Below, one piece after another: positions 21,291 to 33,533 of a stretch of DNA of 64,000 nt. The notes under the pieces were generated by a model. That model saw nothing but the letters and a program-made list of their open reading frames with translations. It was not told the DNA's origin and did no database searches. The stretch is from Distichodus sexfasciatus (lineage: Eukaryota > Chordata > Actinopteri > Characiformes > Distichodontidae). The stretch spans positions 5,088,318-5,152,317 of the forward strand of contig JAVGVS010000010.1 in NCBI GenBank assembly GCA_032718565.1, written 5' to 3'. The stretch's first letter is position 1; the number at the start of each line of letters is the position of its first letter. The position numbers and the translations under genes were made by a program.

Positions 21291-22600
21291 CATGAATGCT
21301 CTTTGGAAAACGAACTGGTGTGAACAAGGATATTATTAAAAATGGAGAAGGGGAAATAGCTGTTTCTGTAAATACCCAACTATGTGTAAATGTTGCCTGA
21401 TATACATCAGAACACAGTTGGCCCAAGTCAAGTTGTTGTCTAAAAACGTATTTCTTGTATTTTTGCCTTTACTGCTAGTTCGGTGAATTCCTGCACATTT
21501 CACTTAGCTACAGTCAGTAATATTTCATTTGACTCTTATTAAACCAGAATTTCTGAAATGTTGAATGGATTTTATAACATAAATGATCATTTGTACCATT
21601 AACTCATATCTGAAAAACAAGAAACTGGTGTTAATTAATTACTTTACTAATAGTTAGTAAAGCCGAAAATCATTTCACAATTGCCCTTTTCACCCCAGTT
21701 ACTGTTATAATTGGGGCGGTAGTTAATTTTTATTATGATTTGTATTTTTGGTAGACCATTCATTACTAGCGTTAATTATGGCTGTCTACTATGAGAGAAT
21801 AGGCAGTTTACATATCATCTACTGAACCTTCATTGACGAATGATAAGCGTGCATGTATTATGGAACTTAGGCAAGTAAGATGTTGTTGGTTTTCCTGCAG
21901 TGACATTGAGCTCATCAGTTCATTAGCAGTGTAAGTAAGTTTTGAGCAGCCTGACATTGCACATCTGTCCTAAACTCAGCTGCCTAGCTAGTTCATACAG
22001 ATTAGAGATTTGGTAAAAACAGAGAATGTTCATCTGGGTGGATTGAGCCCTTTAGCAAAAGCAAAGTGAAAACACATGCTGTCATTCACTGGTACAGATT
22101 CACACATTTTTACTACAGGAAAAAAACGTGAATGAAAGTGTGAATGAGAATCTGAGTTTAAAATACTGTAAATGTAGCGAGAAGAGAGATGTGCCTGGAG
22201 GAAAAGCAAGAGGAAGGCTCAGTATGACTCTGCACGAGACAGAAAGCAGCATTGAGGCTCAAGCAGCCGCTTTTGAGGGAGTTTTAATATGCAGAGGTTT
22301 ATGTAAATGAGGATGCAAATGAGGGGCCCAGCAGAGGCAAAACTGCCCTCTTTCCAATCAGAGAATCAAAAACCATCTCTGGCCTGCTGCTAGCGAAGGA
22401 GTCGACAGAGGGATGGAGGGCTAGATGGATGGGTAGATGGATGGAGGGAGGGGACTAAATGAGGGCCCCCCATACCCAGAAATAGTGGCTCCCTGCTGGG
22501 GGCATAACTACAGGCTGGGGCCTCTCTCTCCTGGAGGTCTTTGTCTCTGAGATTCCCAATCAACCAGGCTTCAGTCTAGCATTGCCTCTGGAGGGCATTA
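21291..22600. other. Non-coding sequence, no gene recognised
   Basis: The 21290-22020 part is plain AT-rich DNA. The stretch at 22190-22570 is GC-richer, with ATGGATGG-like repeats at about 22412-22446, and might hold a conserved element. No exons seen. Confidence 0.45.
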
Positions 22601-22607
22601 ATGACAC

Positions 22608-22915
22608 CTGCTACACACACACACATACACACACTCTCTCCTCGTTCTCTTTCACCCTCTCTGTCTCTTTCTTTCTCTCATTTTCCTTCTCTCTTATTTG
22701 TTCTTCCTCTGTTTTCTTCATTTCCCCCTCCCACACACATACACACGTGGACATGCACACACACACACCTTACCATCTTTGTGAGGTCCTTATGTTCCTT
22801 CACTAAACCACGGAAATCAGACAATTAGGTCCTCGCAAATCCCTAAAACCTGCCTTCCCACACTGCCCACAGAAACACACACACACACACACACACTCTC
22901 TCTCTCTTCAAAATG
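22608..22915. repeat. CA and CT microsatellite cluster
   Basis: CA runs lie at 22611-22636, 22728-22770 and 22874-22896, separated by C/T-rich tracts. Between them is TTTGTGAGGTCCTTATG and AATTAGGTCCTCGCAAA, part of a fish repeat that pairs GAGGTCC motifs with CA runs. The two plus frames over this area are shadows of the repeats. Confidence 0.75.
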
Positions 22916-23650
22916 TAAATCTTCCCCTTGAGTTTAGTTCTCTCCCCTCACTTGGTTTAATAAGGCCCCAGTAGAACAATAGCAGGTAAGTCAGTATATT
23001 AAATTGTGGGCATCTGAAGAGAAAGCGTGAATATATTTAGTCATTGTGTGACTCCTGGAATATCTCTTTTGTGTTCAGAACTGGTCTTAACAATTCTTTA
23101 ATAATAATAAAAATGTATAATTAAATGTATTATTATTATTATTGTTATTGTTATTTCAGAGACGATTTGTTTAATTGAATTGATCTTACAAATCTGTAAA
23201 AAAAAAAGGGTCTGAATGTGTATGTGTGTGTAGAAGCCCATACACTTGAATATTCACAAACCCCTCAACAGAAATCCCTCAGGACTCTGGGCTCTCCCTC
23301 CAGCTCTGTTTACCTGACCGTGGCTCTCCTTTCTGTCTGTCCCTACTCTTCCTTCCTGTCTGGCACAGAAAAGAATGAGAGATAGGAGAATAGAGTCTGG
23401 ACAGGGCTAGCTCTCAAGGGCAAGTTGCCCATGCCCTTTTTGTGTGACCCATGCTATTTTTTTCCAGTTTCACAGAAGGCACACACCTTCCCTAGATAAA
23501 CACTTGCTCCAGCCCTACACTCTTAAGTGTTATTTCACACCTTCTTCTCCAAGCTTGAAGCATATTTAGAACCAATTAAACAGAGGACACATTTTTTGTA
23601 CATTATTTCAAATAATGCAGATCTTGTGTATAGAAACTTTATCTCTTTAA
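22916..23650. other. Non-coding sequence, no gene recognised
   Basis: A short (ATT)n run lies at about 23100-23155. Beyond that there is plain sequence with no element ends or exon signals. Confidence 0.5.
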
Positions 23651-23660
23651 TCTCTTTTTG

Positions 23661-23772
23661 ATCTATCTATCCATCCATCCATCCATCCATCCAAGCACCC
23701 ATCCATCAAGACCCAGTCATCCATCCGTCCATCCATTCATCCATCCATCAATCCATCCATTCACCCATCCAA
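23661..23772. repeat. (ATCC)n tetranucleotide array
   Basis: Imperfect CATC/ATCC units run for about 110 bp, with interruptions such as AAGCACCC and AAGACCCAGTC that mark it as old. The 70-codon frame of serine, histidine and proline here is the repeat translated. Confidence 0.95.
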
Positions 23773-24180
23773 CTCACCATTACTGTCAATTGTTCCTTTT
23801 TCTCTTAAGTAGGTGTGTAGATGCACTGTTCTTAGATTCACGTCTCTCGTCTCCTTTTGTCATTACGTGATCCAAAAGAAAGTCTACAGTAGTAGAAGAG
23901 ATATACTCAACAAACCGATCAAACTCATGTCTTCTGTGATTTTCTGCCAGAGTTTTCAGTGTTAAATCTCCAGCAGTTTTACACTAGCAGAAGCTCACAC
24001 AAACTCAGACTAATCGGATAAGCGTCACATCTTGTTTACTGCATATACAGGTGTGGCACATTGAAATAACGTTCAGAGAGACATTTGGCTGTAAACAACA
24101 GAATCAGCCACAGCTCTCATAAGTGATAATGGAAAAGCTAATGACAGAGAAACATATGCTCACACATTACATCTCTTCCC
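23773..24180. other. Non-coding sequence, no gene recognised
   Basis: Plain sequence between two microsatellites with nothing identified. Confidence 0.5.

Positions 24181-24182
<2 letters not shown>

Positions 24183-24229
<47 letters not shown>
24183..24229. repeat. (CT)n microsatellite
   Basis: An almost uninterrupted run of about 20 CT units. Purity suggests it is young or length-polymorphic. Confidence 0.95.
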
Positions 24230-24231
<2 letters not shown>

Positions 24232-24940
24232 ATTTGTTTTCCATTCCTTGCTTCACTCTGCTGGATTCACTTCTTCTCTCACTAAGAAATGGCAAATTGG
24301 AAAATTGTTCTATTTTGCTTCTTGCCTGTGATGTAGGCTTTTAGTAGGCCCTGTGTTATAAAAGTAGGTAAATGGAACAGACAGTAATATAATTAAAGCA
24401 TGTGGAACTGTTTGCACTTGCACGGACTGTGTAATCCGGCAGGCTGAAGTTTCTTGGTCAAGCTGTGTTGTAAATGAAGATCTCTAATGGAATGTAATAT
24501 AGTCCAAGCCTGTAACCTCAGTAATTATATAGCAGTATATGGAGGCCCTGCTACAAGAGCTTTTAGTATGCTTTAATTACACTGCATCATTTTCTGAAAA
24601 CTGTGAGTATGTGTTGTGACTAATGCATGAAATAATGAAATCAAATGGGCCTTCCAGGAACGGAAATGTTCCGGAATGCTTTAGCAACCCCGTCAGCTAC
24701 TTGTAACATGTTTAATATGTCTCACTACAGTGTGTACTCAGGTAGAATTGGGGATGAAATGAAGGAATTAAAATAATTAGGTTAGACTTCAGATGGAAAT
24801 GTATGCCTGGTGGATTCCACTGGAGTACATGTACACTTCAGTCTTGCGTTAGAGAGCGAATTAGCTGTTTATGAGAAATGGCTGTTTTTCATTAAATTCT
24901 CTCTCATAATTGAGTTCAGGCAAGGCTCACTCCTCTCTTT
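24230..24940. other. Non-coding sequence, no gene recognised
   Basis: AT-rich sequence. Nothing identified on either strand. Confidence 0.5.
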
Positions 24941-25052
24941 CTCTCCCTCTCACTCTTATTCTCACTCACTCCTATTCACTCACTCACTCATTCACCCACT
25001 CGCTCACTCACTCACTCACTTACTCACTCTCTCACTCACTCACTCACTCTCC
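24941..25052. repeat. (TCAC)n tetranucleotide array
   Basis: TCAC/CACT units with occasional variants for about 110 bp. It underlies two overlapping plus frames rich in serine, leucine and histidine that are not genes. Confidence 0.95.
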
Positions 25053-26395
25053 GTCCCATCTATTTAGTGACAAGCTAAGTAAAGTCACCATGCAACTACT
25101 GACTCAGCAGACATCCTCTTTGACAAATGGCATATGATTTAATTATTTTACAAGCCTATTATTTCGGCCTATATGCAGGTCTGAAAAATGTAAAACTCCA
25201 CTTTCATATCATTTTACAGCTTAAAGTTACATCAGAGGGACTGAAAAGTTCCAACTGTGTTAGACCAAAAATACATCTCCAAAGAAGAGAAGATGAAATG
25301 TTAAGTCTGTGTTCATGCCAAATAGTCTCAGAACTCTCTGGAAACTACAGGCTTTTGCTGAACTTTTGCTAGAAGATCAGTGAGACTTTTAGTTCAGTCC
25401 CCCATGGACCTGCAGCGAAACACTACAGCAAATAACGGCATCCTAATGACCCTCGTCACACCCACACACCCCATTTCCACCCTACCTGGGCTTTAAGCAG
25501 ACAGATAACTAGTCCCAGGCAAGCATGTGAAGTCATTCTGAATCCTCTGAAATTCAATGACTTGACAGAGGGAGTGAGAGAGGGTGGGAATAGATAGAGA
25601 GAGAGAGGGAGGAGAAGGGGGGAGAGATAGGAGGAAGCTCCCGCTGCCAAGCTCACATCTGCTCATTATGGAAGAGTTATTTCCATATTCTCAATAACTC
25701 TGTCAGAGCCGATTCGCTCTCACTCGTGGTCTAGGGTATGTTCCAGAGAATAATAAAGCTGAATGTGACACAATCAGAAATCCGAAGATCAACTTGACTG
25801 TGTTTCATTGAATTAATTTAATTGCTGCAGCGCAGCATCTAAACCAAGAAATAAGGACCGTTTTGCAGCCCAACTGAACACAATGAAGAGGTAATAATAG
25901 TAAGCAAACTAATAACCTAAAGGAAAGGTGAGTAATGAAGCATAACATAAATAATTACCCTCTTTCATTAATTAGACTGTAGATATTTAATCTGCAGTTA
26001 TTAATTATTGAAGCTGAGCTGGGCTCCTCTCATAGGTTAACTGTAGCAAGAAAATGAATTTGGGCTATCTGGAGTCGGATATTAACATTTCCTAATGATT
26101 CCCTGACAAGTCAATGAAAATATGTAATTTGGGATGAGCTCACTGGGATCCCAAAATAGCCACCGAGGAACATGAAGCACAGAGTAGATAATGGAGAGTG
26201 GAGGTCAAAGGGGAGCTGTGGCCTTCTATTGCTATGCCAGTCATAAAAAAGGAAGAAGAAGCATGATAAATAAGCAATGTTTATTGACCTTGACAAAGTT
26301 ATTATATTCTCTGATTGCCTGGCTTCAGAATAAATTTTAGCCTTCTTAGCGATAAGTTATCAAAGTCATTTGCAGCGGGTGGTTTATTTGGAAAA
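25053..26395. other. Non-coding sequence with homeodomain-type AT blocks
   Basis: A GA-rich patch lies at about 25565-25635. The parts at 25800-25870 and 25955-26040 have several TTAATT and ATTAATTA sites next to GC-containing flanks (GCTGCAGCGCAGCATC; GAAGCTGAGCTGGGCTCC), a texture common in vertebrate conserved non-coding elements. No coding sequence was recognised. Confidence 0.4.
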
Positions 26396-26720
26396 CGTGA
26401 CATTTTTTTCAGCCCGGACCAGAGGAATCAAACGCTTATCTGATGGAGTAACAATGGCGGGTTATTGTCTGCGTCCCCTCTTTGATTACCTGCTGACAAA
26501 TTGTAATTAATTGGATATTTAAACATATTACAATGCGGGGCGATTGTGCGCTCTCTATATTTATTTGGCAGCGGAGTCATTAGGCGGCAGTTATTGTGTT
26601 AGGTTTATTTTAATTAGCAGGCCATTGAGAGGAGAAAAACTGCGGAGAGAGTCGTGCTTGTTATTCTCAGCCTGGAGAGTTGCCAGTTCTTTGTTACCGC
26701 CTGTATTCCGAAAGCTGATG
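26396..26720. promoter_or_regulatory. Candidate conserved non-coding element
   Basis: Repeat-free sequence with mixed motif-like words: TGCAGCGGGTGG just upstream, AATTGTAATTAATTGG, ATTACAATGCGGGGCG, GGCAGCGGAGTCATTAGG and TTATTTTAATTAGC. It has homeodomain-type TAATTA sites in a moderately CG-containing context. I infer possible enhancer function from texture only. The overlapping 137- and 87-codon frames lack any known domain. Confidence 0.3.
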
Positions 26721-28222
26721 GAATATGAAATAAGAGCTAAAAATTGTGTTCTTTTATGCCTGTTTTTAATGGAAGTGAAAGTGAAGTGTGAGTTTGGATG
26801 TGTTATGTGTGTTGGGAAAAAAGACAGAGTGGGGGGGTTACAGGCATCCATCACAGAAGGACCGTGTTTCTTTGGATGGCGACGGCCCCCAGAGATAACA
26901 GGAGGTGAACACAGACATTGCAGGCTGCTGATTGGTTCGTTTAATCTCTGTCACTAGACTAGTCGCGGGGTGCAAACAGACTGATTTAAATACAGAATCA
27001 ATCACCCAAACGAGTGCGACACTACTGAAATGCCCTCGTCCCTCTCCAAGCCTTCGTATAAAAACACACACACACTTCTGGTGGCACGGTGTACTGAGGG
27101 AGGAATGCGAAACGCTCTAATTTAGAGACAGTAACATTTTTCTGTCAGCCTGGTGTGCTGCATGCGTTTCGAAAGCAAAACATTCTTGTGAACTTTGTGC
27201 CTTTTTGGTGGGCCGTTTTCAAAGAGGAAACAGAGGTAGCAGCTGCACGTTCCATCTCACGTGGACGCCAAGTGCAATTAACAGCCTGGGAAGAGGCTGC
27301 CAAAACCGGGAGACAGAGAGCAGCTTACTTCATATGCATTAAAACAAGAGAGAGAGATGAATCTGCTTAGACTGAGGGGGGGGAGGAATACGTAAAGTCA
27401 AGAGACATTCGCACACGCTGGGAGCTCACACCCACACAGATGCAAACATGCACAGACAAATTCCATAATGTTATTATGTAGAATGTAGGCTGTTTATATA
27501 GGCCCGTGTGGAAAATTTGGTACTGTGACTTTGTGAAGTGTGTGGGACTCTGTAGGGGCGGTGGAGATGCTGGCAGGCTACTGTCTAAGTCTTCTTGAAG
27601 GACTTGCACCCTGTAAAGTCAGAAAGTCCTTGTTTGAAGTCTCAAGATCCTCTGGCCGTTGCTGAGGCTGGAAAAATAGGCATCCTCACACCTGGGGGCT
27701 GTCCAGCGGCAGAAAAGGTTTGGGGAAAATTCAGGTACTCTTCTAAATTTAAGGGTGAAAAAAAAGCCTTTTTTTCAAGGTCCTCCAGGTTGGTTTAGTG
27801 TCACTGCTTGGTGGTTTTGTCATCTCTACTGTAGTTCTGTGTGGAGGCAGGGCTTCTCCGAACTTAGTTAAGCATGCTGTGTGCTAAGATTGTATTCAGT
27901 ACCTTTTTGGAAGAGCACAATGATGCCTCAAACCATAAAATCAATTAGTATGTCCGATACATAGCACTGGGTATAATGTGAAATGCATTGGTCTGAAAAC
28001 TCATTTGTTTACTGTAATCCATATTACAAAAAGAACAAGGGGGCTCAATTAAAGTGACTAGGCAACTTTATAAAATGAAACGTAAATAAAATAATTCCAA
28101 AAAAGAAAATAACTAAATAATACATGTATTAACAAAATCCCAACATTTATTCCTGAGTATTCTAAGAATCATGTAATCAGTCATATGTTCAGTGCATCAC
28201 AAACAAAATGTTTCCTTTAAAT
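26721..28222. other. Non-coding sequence, no gene recognised
   Basis: Moderate GC to about 27300, a short CA run at 27064, a GA run at 27349, and a G-run near 27378. No exon with convincing flanks was found. Confidence 0.45.
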
Positions 28223-28460
28223 TGGGGCAGTATAGCAGGTAGCGTGGCAGTCAGGGAGTTCACTCTGTGATTGGAAGGTCGCCAGTTTGAATCCAGGACC
28301 GGCAAAGGTATCACTGAGGTACTCATGAGCAAGGTTCCATCACCAAGCACTATTTCCAGGCTCTGCCCCAAAACACTGCCCACTGCTCCTTCACGATTGG
28401 GTCAAATGCAGAGGTCATATTTTGTTGTGGCGCATAGTGTGCTGTGCTGTAATCACAATG
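28223..28460 (+). mobile_element. tRNA-derived SINE, family A
   Basis: In order: TTGGGGCAGTATAGCAGGTA, TGATTGGAAGGTCGCCAG, the B box in GTTTGAATCCAGGACCGG, CAAAGGTATCACTGAGGTAC, TCATGAGCAAGG, CACTGCCCACTGCTCCTTC, TTGGGTCAAATGCAGAGGTC and GTGTGCTGTGCTGTAATCAC. The final ACAAATAATCAC tail is missing. Confidence 0.8.
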
Positions 28461-29160
28461 TGAATTTAGAATTTGTATATAAAGAAATATAAAGAGAAAG
28501 TAAAACTAATTTTAATTTAAGCAATACTTTAAAAATGGAAACTAGTAATCAACACTAAACCAACTCATCCAAGGTCTATTAAAAGTAGCAGGTTTGCACC
28601 CTGTGTGTGCTGGAGGGGTGTTGGAGTCCTGATGCACACTTCTAACAGCGAGCATGGCAGGAAATTTATGCATGTTCATCCAGGGCCTCCAAACAGGCTC
28701 ACGGTTCACTAAGCAGATTATTCAAATGACCCCACAGGTACCAGCTATTGATCTGCCTACGAAGCAGCCGCAGGTGAGATTCGCGACAAGCAGAGCAAGG
28801 TCAGAGCGTATTCAGGATTGACCTTTAAAGATCCCCATTCAGACCCAGTGGAAAGATGGCAAATGAGTTGTTTGTCGTTGTGCAGTCATTGTGAAGCCAC
28901 ACTGTTATTCAGAGGGTGAGATTCAATCCCGTCGCCTGCTGGTGGGCTGAGATGGAGACGGGCATGACCTGGCGCTCTGCCAGCCTTGCGTTGTTTTTTT
29001 TTTTAAATTATTCTTATTATCTCAGTGATGCTCTACCTCTGAGACTCATTTGACGTCTCTAATCCCTTTTTATTAATTAGTTTGAGAGTCACAAAGACGT
29101 AAATCGGGTGTTGTTGTCTCCTTTTTTCATTGGCTTGTGTTGTTTTCAATGCACTTGTGA
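28461..29160. promoter_or_regulatory. Candidate conserved non-coding block
   Basis: From about 28620 the sequence is repeat-free, with words such as GAAATTTATGCATGTTCATC, AAGCAGATTATTCAAATGAC and CATTCAGACCCAGTGG. It resembles developmental enhancer DNA. A T-run interrupts at 28995. There is no open frame of interest. Conservation is untested. Confidence 0.25.
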
Positions 29161-30035
29161 ATAAGTTTGACAGAGATTCATGTTCATTCAGGGGAAGTCT
29201 GTGCCCTTGGTTCACCCCTCCCAAACAGACACGCCTCTGTTTGCCAGACACACACACACACATACACTGAACCACACACATACCCCTCCTGTACTTGTTC
29301 ACAACAGACTCAGACGCACTTTGCTCATTGGCTCTCGGAGGTTCGGTCACAGAACACACACCTACTTTTGCCACCTTTCTCTTACCACTAGCGAGACAGA
29401 TGCCGAGGCAGAGAGGCGACGTAAAACGCTCACTTCAGCCAGGAGTGTGACACCCTTGGAATAAATTAGCGCGCTGGATGGTGGAGTGATATGAAAAGGT
29501 GGGCCCAGTCTGGGAGCCAATCAGAAGCGGAGGCCCCCCTCTCATCGGGGGAAATGGTGCTCGGCTGTTGCCGGAGCGAGCAGAAATTTTGGCTAGCAAC
29601 ATTCCGGCCAATCAAATTCCACAAACAACAGCGGGGGGAAAATAACTTTACATTCTGCGTGTCAAGAAAATGAAGAATGTGCTCTAAAAAAAGCCCGCCG
29701 TTGCCAGGTTTTGGGCTGCCTGTGTGGGAGGGTAGGGCACACGTACATACACACACACATTCATGAATGCACACATACACACTGTCTGAATGTGCTCCTT
29801 TGTTTTGCTCTTGTCTGTGGCACATTGACTAAGTGCAGATTTTCAATTTTTGGATTTAACTGTAACTGATGATCTGTCAGACGCCCACCTTTTCTTACAT
29901 TATTTTTTCATCATCTTTTGCTTTTCTTTAATTTGAATATGGTTGCTGCCTGAACATGCAGATGCGCTGTCCTTTTGTTACGCTCACGTGCATGTGTAGA
30001 CAGTGTCTGTGTTATTGTATGAGATTACAGAAGTC

Positions 30036-30066
<31 letters not shown>

Positions 30067-30860
30067 TTGTTTAAATCATGTTTGTTGAGGACCGGATGTC
30101 CACAGTGGGTTATAAATATTTTGACATATTCTATAACTGAAAAGAACACTTGAAATTTAGGGTTTATGAGAATATAGTCTGTGGATTTAGGTTTATTACA
30201 TTATTCCAGTTTATTAATGTATTGAAGTTATTATTACAGCTAGTTACATGTGTGACATACAAATTGAACCTGGACTATATGAATTATACATCAACACCCA
30301 TTTATTATGATTTTGTAGAAACATACATAAAATTATACATGTATATATATATATGAACATTATATAAATATATGAACATTGTGTATAAATATACAGTAAG
30401 AACAAGCCATTTTCAACACTGTTCACTGGTTAAATATTTCTAAAACTGTCAGGCCTACGTGATGACTGACCTATAGAATCGTTTTGTAACAAAAAATAAA
30501 AAAACACCAACAATGGACGAAGTTTTTATGATCCCTGGACTTCACAAAGTTATAAGCATAAGTATGTATATGTATATGTGTAGTGGTATTGTGTGTGTGC
30601 ATGTCCATGAGTAAGTTGTGTGTGAGTGACAGTGTTAACCTTTTCAGTATGCTGAGCGGTGCAAGTCTGGCAGCCCGGAGCAGACACTTTCTTGTCATCT
30701 CCTGATATCGGAGCGTGAGGTCGGCCTGTTTGCTGTCTGCGTGCCATAATTTCATACCTCACATCATCCTCATAACCCACTGTACCAGTGAATGCTTCAT
30801 ACCTCCCTTCTCCCCAACCTCCCTCCTCCTCTAAATGATGTCTTGTCCTCTTTCTCTCTT
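29161..30860. other. Non-coding sequence with CA, TG and TA repeats
   Basis: CA runs lie at about 29248-29280 and 29745-29785, a (TG)n run at 30040-30069 and TA-rich patches at 30335-30395. Motifs GAGGACCGG (30087) and GGTTTATGAGAATATAG suggest a degraded member of the fish repeat that pairs GAGGACC with GT runs. No exons recognised. Confidence 0.5.
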
Positions 30861-31260
30861 CTTACATCTCTAGGCAATTATCGCGCTGTGCCCAAGGACT
30901 CCGGCTGGCTCTTAAACAGGGATAATTGCCTTTGTTGTGCGCGCCCCTTTTTCGGTGTCGATGGTGACAGCTCGCTCGCCGTTACCACGGCCACCGCTGC
31001 CGCTGTTGCCATGGTTAGGATGTGGCTGGGTTAGGCTGCATTGTGATTGGAGAAGCGCGCGGTGCCCATTAGGAGAGCGGGAGCACCCCTGCTGTCCCGA
31101 GCGCCACAGAAAAGAGAGAGTCTCTCAGGGGTCAGCTCTAGTTAAAGGCTCGGGACGGCGTCTTTGGAAGCCGCCGTCGTTTTCTCGGTTAATGGTCAGC
31201 AAAAGTAGCACTAGAGTACAAATGGAGACATAACCCAAAAGCTGACTGCTGACCCGACGG
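30861..31260. promoter_or_regulatory. CG-containing candidate regulatory block
   Basis: A pyrimidine tract ending TCTCTAG (30873) leads into ACTCCGGCTGGC, GCGCGCCCC, GACAGCTCGCTCGCCG, CACGGCCACCGCTGCCG and GAGAAGCGCGCGG. This is one of the most CpG-dense parts of the window. The acceptor-like tract has no matching GT donor with a supported frame. It could be a CpG-bearing enhancer or an unannotated promoter; the sequence does not decide. Confidence 0.3.
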
Positions 31261-31690
31261 GCGACATCTTGCAACACGCTCTTTCTCTCCTCGTGAAAGT
31301 CTGCTGTCGGTCTTTATGCTCTAGCCTTCACTAGAACCTTGACTCCTGACCCCAGGCTTTCGGAGGCAGAGTGCTGCAAGGGTCCTTGCTCTCAGCATGA
31401 CAGCATTATGTTTTGACCGCTGTCTGTGGAGCCATTTGCGAAATGGGGGCTATTTCACGGGCTTTTCAACCTGCCACAGCTTCCAGCTATCTGAAAGTAC
31501 ATTTGGAGGAGGCTCATTGGCTACGAACAGTCATTTTGCCTCAAATGCGATGGAGCACTGGAACAACTTGGAGGGTTCTCTTTCTATTACAGATGCTTCC
31601 AATTGTTTTTTCTTTGCCCCAGAATTGTGTGTAGACAGTTTAATAAACTCAATCAGAAAGTGGTTTATAGTGCTATTAAGTGACATTTCA
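31261..31690. other. Non-coding sequence, no gene recognised
   Basis: A plus frame of 115 codons (31397-31744) lacks any domain I know, and its 3' part lies in a repeat. No supporting splice sites were found. Confidence 0.4.
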
Positions 31691-31691
31691 A

Positions 31692-31825
31692 AACTAAAAG
31701 AGGAAAACATTTCTTTTTGGTTAGGGTTAATTTTAAGAAAATAATTTTGTAAATGTAGGTTGTGTAATTCATATGTGAACTATTTATGACCCTGGGCTGT
31801 GCTACTAAATAAAAGCAAATTTGAA
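31692..31825. repeat. Interspersed repeat, copy related to 35995-36133
   Basis: AACTAAAAGAGGAAAACATTTC, GGTTAGGGTTAATTTTAAG, AAAATAATTTTGTAAATGTA and CTAAATAAAAGCAAAT occur in the same order as near-matches in the later copy. The family is not known to me. Confidence 0.5.
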
Positions 31826-32725
31826 TGAATTTGAGAAAACGTATCAGACCGCAGTCTTCATAAAAGCAAACAATTCCTGTTATGCCGTTCCACCATCTAT
31901 ATGTTATGTACTGTATATGTAAGCTTTGTGTGTGTTTATGTGTCACTTTTTTGATTTTCCAGCCTCCTTTATTCCTCCCTCACTCCAGACCTGCCGTTGC
32001 CACTCCTTCTTTGTGCTGTATGGGGCTCTGGGGTTCCGTCACAGGAAAAATGATTACGGAGGTGCTGTAACCCTCTCCTCTGCCTTAGCCTCCAGCTCTA
32101 ATAACAGGCCACTGATTGCTTCTTCTTTCCTCAGGAGAGCGGGGAAGACTTGAAGAGAGAGAGAGAGAAAGAAAGGGAGAAGAAGGAGGATGGGGGAGAA
32201 GGAAAAACAGAGAATGTAGAGGATGAGTGCAGTGGCAGCGTGGCCCGCGGTGGCGAGAGCAGGGCCTCTCTGTAACAATAAGCCATGTCCATTGGGGTTT
32301 ATTAATACGGCGTAGGATTGACACCTGAATGTGATTTTATCCTCTAGATCTATAGGTAGCTCTCGCGCAGTTCCTGGCACTGTGCCCCTCATTAGTGGCC
32401 GATCTGCCAATGAACTTCCACGGGGCTGCACTCCAATAAATCAATGTCCACATTTCAATGGGGGAAAAGCTAGACGACAAACTCGAGGAGGAAGAGGGAA
32501 CAAACCGGTTAGAACAGAGCTGGTTAGTGGTACTGTCCTGTAAATCACACTTTTATTCCAACTGGAACTCTTAGCCTGTAAGTAGATCTCCATCACTAGC
32601 TCTGATGTGCCAAAAAAAGTAAAAGCAAGCCCAAGAATACAGGCAGTGTATGTATATGTATGTGTGTGAACCTGGAAGAATGTTATCCTCAAACATCAAT
32701 AGCAAAAACTATTTTTTTTGTTCTC
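31826..32725. other. Non-coding sequence with GA-rich tract
   Basis: A purine tract at 32150-32215 is followed by GC-richer repeat-free DNA at 32215-32530, which may be regulatory. The 125-codon minus frame crosses the purine tract and is not convincing. Confidence 0.45.
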
Positions 32726-33062
32726 TAGATTCATTCATTCATTCATTCACTATCTAAACTACTGAGTCCCAATTGGGGTCAACTGTGGGACCGGAGCCTA
32801 TCTCAAGACTTGAGGTTTGAGGCTGGGGCCAACACACCTCAGGGCACACACACCAACATTCACATCTACAGAAACAATTTAGACACACCAATCAGCCTAA
32901 ACTGCATGCTTTTGGACTTTGCATGGATTTACGCAAAATCGATGTGAACGCAAGGAACACAAACTCAACACAGAAAAATTCCCACTGCTGACCCGGGGAT
33001 TGAATTCAGTACCCTCTTGCTGTGAGGCAACAGCTCTATCCACCACACCACTGTGCCTCCCT
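32726..33062 (-). mobile_element. tRNA-derived SINE with (GAAT)n tail, family C
   Basis: On the minus strand the head GGAGGCACAGTGGTGTGGTG carries an A box and GTACTGAATTCAATCCCCGG a B-box-like word. Then come AGTGGGAATTTTTCTGTG, AAATCCATGCAAAGTCC, AAAAGCATGCAGTTTAGGC and TGAGGTGTGTTGGCCCC, ending with TCAGTAGTTTAGATAGTGA and five GAAT units. This head, body and GAAT tail match a repeat widespread in teleosts. About 330 bp. Confidence 0.75.
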
Positions 33063-33370
33063 CTCCAGATTCACTCTACATAAATATGCCTACACACAGA
33101 AATAACTTTTTTGTAGTACATTACACAACTCATTACCTCATAGTTGGTCTTTACACAATTCCTGTTATTTAAGGCGTAAAGTTTAAAATAATCACATTTT
33201 ACAGATACATGGCCTCGCTCATCCCTGGTCTTCTCGCCTTTCATCCTCAACTCTCAAGTCAATCAGCTTACCTTTACTGTCTTCCCATGTACCAATCTAA
33301 AGTTCCATGGTGACTTTTTGAGGCCATGTTAGCTACATTTTTAGGTGCAGTGAGCAATCTGCTGCTTTAG
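33063..33370. other. Non-coding sequence, no gene recognised
   Basis: Plain AT-rich DNA between two SINEs. Confidence 0.5.
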
Positions 33371-33533
33371 TTTTACAGCATTTAGCAAACACTCTTATCC
33401 AGAGCATATTCCATTTCCTAATTACAGGGTCAGTCTCCCTGGGCCGACTTGGGGTTAAGGGTCTTGCTCATGGTGGTAGTGTTAGATGTAGATCAAGAGG
33501 TGAGCATCGTATCGATTAGACCACCCCCCACAC
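33371..33533 (-). mobile_element. tRNA-derived SINE, family B
   Basis: Reading the minus strand: GGGGGGTGGTCTAATCGATAC (A-box region), AACACTACCACCATGAGCAA, GACCCTTAACCCCAAGTCGG and the tail CTCTGGATAAGAGTGTTTGC plus TAAATGCTGTAAAACTAAAG. The B box is eroded. The tail is typical of fish L2-mobilised SINEs. Confidence 0.8.

Noticed and set aside
23661..23772. CRISPR-like regular repeats
   Set aside because: Simple ATCC tandem units without spacers, in animal DNA.
26544..26957. 137-codon plus-strand frame
   Set aside because: No known domain, a competing minus frame over the same DNA, and no splice or promoter support.
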